Source: CAYSZB01 sp964435475
GTDB lineage: Bacteria > Chloroflexota > Anaerolineae > Anaerolineales > Anaerolineaceae
Assembly: GCA_964435475.1 (NCBI GenBank)
Contig: CAYSZB010000098.1
Coordinates: forward strand, 1 to 7,079
Direction of reading: 5' to 3'
Length of the DNA: 7,079 nucleotides
Below are positions 4,790 through 7,079 of the stretch, piece by piece. The position numbers and the translations under genes are program-made. Under the pieces are notes generated by a model. The model was not told where the DNA came from and did no database searches. It saw only the letters and a program-made list of their open reading frames with translations. Positions within the stretch are counted from its first letter, which is position 1. Each line of letters opens with the position of its first letter.

Positions 4790-7079
4790 ATGCAAAACCG
4801 GCAACACAAACGATGGGATCCTCTTTCGGCGCTTTTATTGGTTGGCGCGTTGTTGATCCTGGCCCTGCGCTTGGTAGCCACCGATTGGACGGATAACCTC
4901 GACCTGTTTGTCTACCTGGCCCTGATCGCTGCTGTGGCGGGCATTTGCTTGGGTATAAGCAGGTTCTCCGGACTTGTGGTGAGCCTCTTCAGCGGTCTTT
5001 ACGGCATTTTCTTCATCGTCTGGACCTATGGCATTTCGCTTGATCGCGACCTTGCCTGGTATGACCGCGTGTTCAATATCATGGGACTGCGCTTAAAAAT
5101 CGCCATCGAACAATATGCCACCAATATCATGGTCACCGATCCCATCCTGTTCCTGGCAGTGTTGGCGATCCTGTTTTGGATCATCGCATTTACCTCCGGT
5201 TTCGTATTAACACGCAAGGGAAAGGGATGGCTTGCCATATTACCTCCAGGCCTGGCGTTGATGATCATCAGTTACTATGACCTTGCCAACAGCGCAACCC
5301 CCCGTTATATTTTCTTTTTTATCCTCTTCACCTTGCTCCTGATCGGTAGGTCTACATTATTACAGAACATAGAGATCTGGAAAAAACAGAAGATAAGCCC
5401 GACACCTAAGATCCAGGAGGATATGCGCCGAAATATGATCATCTTTATTGTCATCGTTTTAACCATATCCTGGATGATCCCCCTCACCAAAACCCAAACC
5501 CAACGCTACTCCGAATTCTGGACCAACCTGACCAAACCCTGGCAAAAGGTGACTGATAAGATCGCTGATGCCCTGGAACCATTGCGTAATTCAGCCATCG
5601 GCGCTGAAGGCAGTTTCGATGCCACTTTAAGCCTGGGCACCAGCACAACGCTTGGCGGAGCCACATTATTCACTGTTACCCCGGATGGCAGTCCAACCCC
5701 GGGGCTAAATCTTTACTGGAAAGTCCGTTCATACAACCTCTACAATAACGACATGTGGATGACCAGTAATGATTACGATTATGTGGAATTTTTTCCCCAA
5801 AGGTTTAGGTTGGATTCTCCTGATTGGCAGTTAAGAGAAGAACACAACTATTCATTCTTCATGAATACCAACCAGGCAGGTAATTTTTACTTTGTCAATT
5901 CTCCTGCCTGGGTCAGCCGCCAGGTCGAATTTGTGGTGCAGACGCTGCCCGATGGTAAACAGGATGTCATCGCTGCCTTTGGCAACCCGTTATTACAATC
6001 CGGCGAGACCTATGCAATCCAGGCACGTCTCCCAAACCCGACCATCTCCGAGCTGCGTTCTGTCGTACCGGTCTATCCAACCTGGTTGGAACGCTACACA
6101 CAACTGCCGGAAGATTTCCCTGCTGCCATTAAAGACCTGTCGCTTCAACTTACAGCCGACCTGGATAATCCATATGACAAAACACAGGTGATCACCCAGT
6201 ACCTGCGCGACAATATCACCTATGCTTCTTCGGTGGGCACTATTCCGTTAAATGTGGACCCCATTGAGTGGTTCCTGTTTGAAAAGAAATCCGGTTTTTG
6301 CAACTTCTATGCAACCGCTGAAGTCTTAATGCTGCGCTCGATCGGCATCCCTGCCCGTGTAGCTGTCGGATATGCCCAGGGCGAATACGACCCGGAGGAA
6401 GGGGAGTTTTCTGTAAGGCAGAAGGATAAGCACGCCTGGCCTGAAGTCTACTTTAACCAGTATGGCTGGATCGAATTTGAACCGACGGTGAGCATAGATT
6501 CGATCATCCGTCCACTTGGGACGCTCCCTGAAATTGACAGCACCTCTGAGCCCTTGATCACACCAGAGCTCGAACCGGAAGAGACACCCGTCCCAACGCC
6601 TGCGCCTACCACCACATCAACAGAAACGGTGACTTTTATCCCAGCCGAACCTGAAGAGAAGACCTGGGTGCTGTGGATTTTCTGGTTTGGTTTGTTGCTG
6701 GCAGTGACAGGTCTGTCACTGCTAATTTGGAGGTTGTCGACACCACAAGCCGATCAGGTGACCTTGGTCGAAAGGATCAAAGCCCGGTCTGAACGTTCGC
6801 ACTCGTCAATGCCCGGGTGGTTAAAGGTCTTTATAGAACGGCATTCTTCAACACCATTTTCGCGGGTGTATTCTGCGATGGTAAAAAGCCTAAGATTATT
6901 GGGGCATCCTGTGCAACCCAGCAAGACACCAGCTGAGGTAGGGCATGCAGTTGTAGTTCATATGCCTGAGATGAAAGAGAACATAGCTACTCTGGTAGAG
7001 GAATACGAAAAGGAAAAGTTCAGTCCCCATGCAAGCGATCTAAAAAAGGCCAGGGAAGCAAGCTTGCAGATCAAAAAGA
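4790..7079 (+). CDS. Membrane-bound transglutaminase-like protein with DUF4129-type C-terminus, 3' end cut by window
   Basis: This belongs to the TgpA-like transglutaminase/cysteine-protease superfamily; the substrate is unknown. 763 codons are open to the window end with no stop. Seven hydrophobic segments (about 13-30, 37-56, 60-82, 117-140, 144-163, 171-190, 215-232) are followed by a large extracytoplasmic part. Positive loops (RKGKG 142-146, WKKQK 197-201) agree with an N-in topology. The transglutaminase core has Cys504 (SGFCNFYATAEVLMLR), SIGIPARVAVGYAQG and His548 (KHAWPEVYF). The third catalytic position is Glu564 (WIEFEPT) where many family members have Asp. A Pro/Thr/Glu-rich linker (588-625) leads to a last membrane span (626-647). 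A cytoplasmic domain from about 690 (FSRVYSAMVKSLRLLG, then TPAEVGHAVV) resembles DUF4129. The usual MoxR ATPase and DUF58 neighbours are not upstream here; a glutaminyl cyclase is. The start at 4790 puts RQHKR before the first span, but has no ribosome binding site. Confidence 0.88.
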   Translation, partial: MQNRQHKRWDPLSALLLVGALLILALRLVATDWTDNLDLFVYLALIAAVAGICLGISRFSGLVVSLFSGLYGIFFIVWTYGISLDRDLAWYDRVFNIMGLRLKIAIEQYATNIMVTDPILFLAVLAILFWIIAFTSGFVLTRKGKGWLAILPPGLALMIISYYDLANSATPRYIFFFILFTLLLIGRSTLLQNIEIWKKQKISPTPKIQEDMRRNMIIFIVIVLTISWMIPLTKTQTQRYSEFWTNLTKPWQKVTDKIADALEPLRNSAIGAEGSFDATLSLGTSTTLGGATLFTVTPDGSPTPGLNLYWKVRSYNLYNNDMWMTSNDYDYVEFFPQRFRLDSPDWQLREEHNYSFFMNTNQAGNFYFVNSPAWVSRQVEFVVQTLPDGKQDVIAAFGNPLLQSGETYAIQARLPNPTISELRSVVPVYPTWLERYTQLPEDFPAAIKDLSLQLTADLDNPYDKTQVITQYLRDNITYASSVGTIPLNVDPIEWFLFEKKSGFCNFYATAEVLMLRSIGIPARVAVGYAQGEYDPEEGEFSVRQKDKHAWPEVYFNQYGWIEFEPTVSIDSIIRPLGTLPEIDSTSEPLITPELEPEETPVPTPAPTTTSTETVTFIPAEPEEKTWVLWIFWFGLLLAVTGLSLLIWRLSTPQADQVTLVERIKARSERSHSSMPGWLKVFIERHSSTPFSRVYSAMVKSLRLLGHPVQPSKTPAEVGHAVVVHMPEMKENIATLVEEYEKEKFSPHASDLKKAREASLQIKK
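6701..6722. repeat. Perfect 10+2+10 inverted repeat inside the transglutaminase-like gene
   Basis: GCAGTGACAG (6701-6710), GT, then CTGTCACTGC (6713-6722): the arms are exact reverse complements. It lies in the codons for the C-terminal membrane span (AVTGLSLL). As RNA it would fold as a 9-bp stem with a GGTC tetraloop; as DNA it is a tight dyad. No T-run follows. Confidence 0.6.

Overview
The window is about 7 kb of ordinary-looking bacterial chromosome with moderate GC content. It holds six protein genes, two of them cut by the window ends. The gene set, a secreted transglutaminase-like protein with a Pro/Thr-rich linker, and a membrane-anchored plant-type glutaminyl cyclase fit an environmental, probably anaerobic bacterium. 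My best guess is Chloroflexota (Anaerolineae-like), but that is an inference from style, not from a marker gene. There are no RNA genes, CRISPR arrays, insertion sequences or phage genes.

Left block (1-1782, minus strand): a metal-uptake operon read right to left. A Fur-family regulator of Zur type (1293-1712) overlaps by 4 bp a TroA/ZnuA-type metal-binding lipoprotein (415-1296). Twelve bases later comes the ATPase of the same ABC transporter (403 to beyond base 1). The permease presumably lies outside the window. A good promoter (TTGACA-17 bp-TACACT) sits just upstream of the regulator and is covered by an imperfect palindrome that could be its own operator. The regulator would then sense metal (probably zinc), control itself and switch the transporter.

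Divergent gene (1855-2497, plus strand): a SlyD-type FKBP prolyl isomerase with a cysteine-rich metal-binding tail. It has an extended -10 promoter, a small leader hairpin next to its ribosome binding site, and a strong intrinsic terminator. Its metal-binding tail makes sense beside a metal-uptake operon.

Middle (2515-3892): peptidase T (minus strand), converging on slyD. Its upstream region carries a tandem TGACAGG repeat and a 14-bp AT palindrome.

Right block (3893-7079, plus strand): a signal-anchored glutaminyl-peptide cyclotransferase, followed after 51 bp by a large multi-spanning transglutaminase-like protein with a DUF4129-type C-terminus, cut by the window end. The latter appears to have its own promoter placed so that transcription would start at the ATG, making it a candidate leaderless gene.

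I do not see a clearly new defence or mobile system. The most interesting signals are regulatory: the possible leaderless start at 4790, the palindrome over the fur promoter, a perfect 10+2+10 inverted repeat inside the transglutaminase gene, and a recurring TGACAG/CTGTCA word (a 10-mer containing part of it occurs three times).
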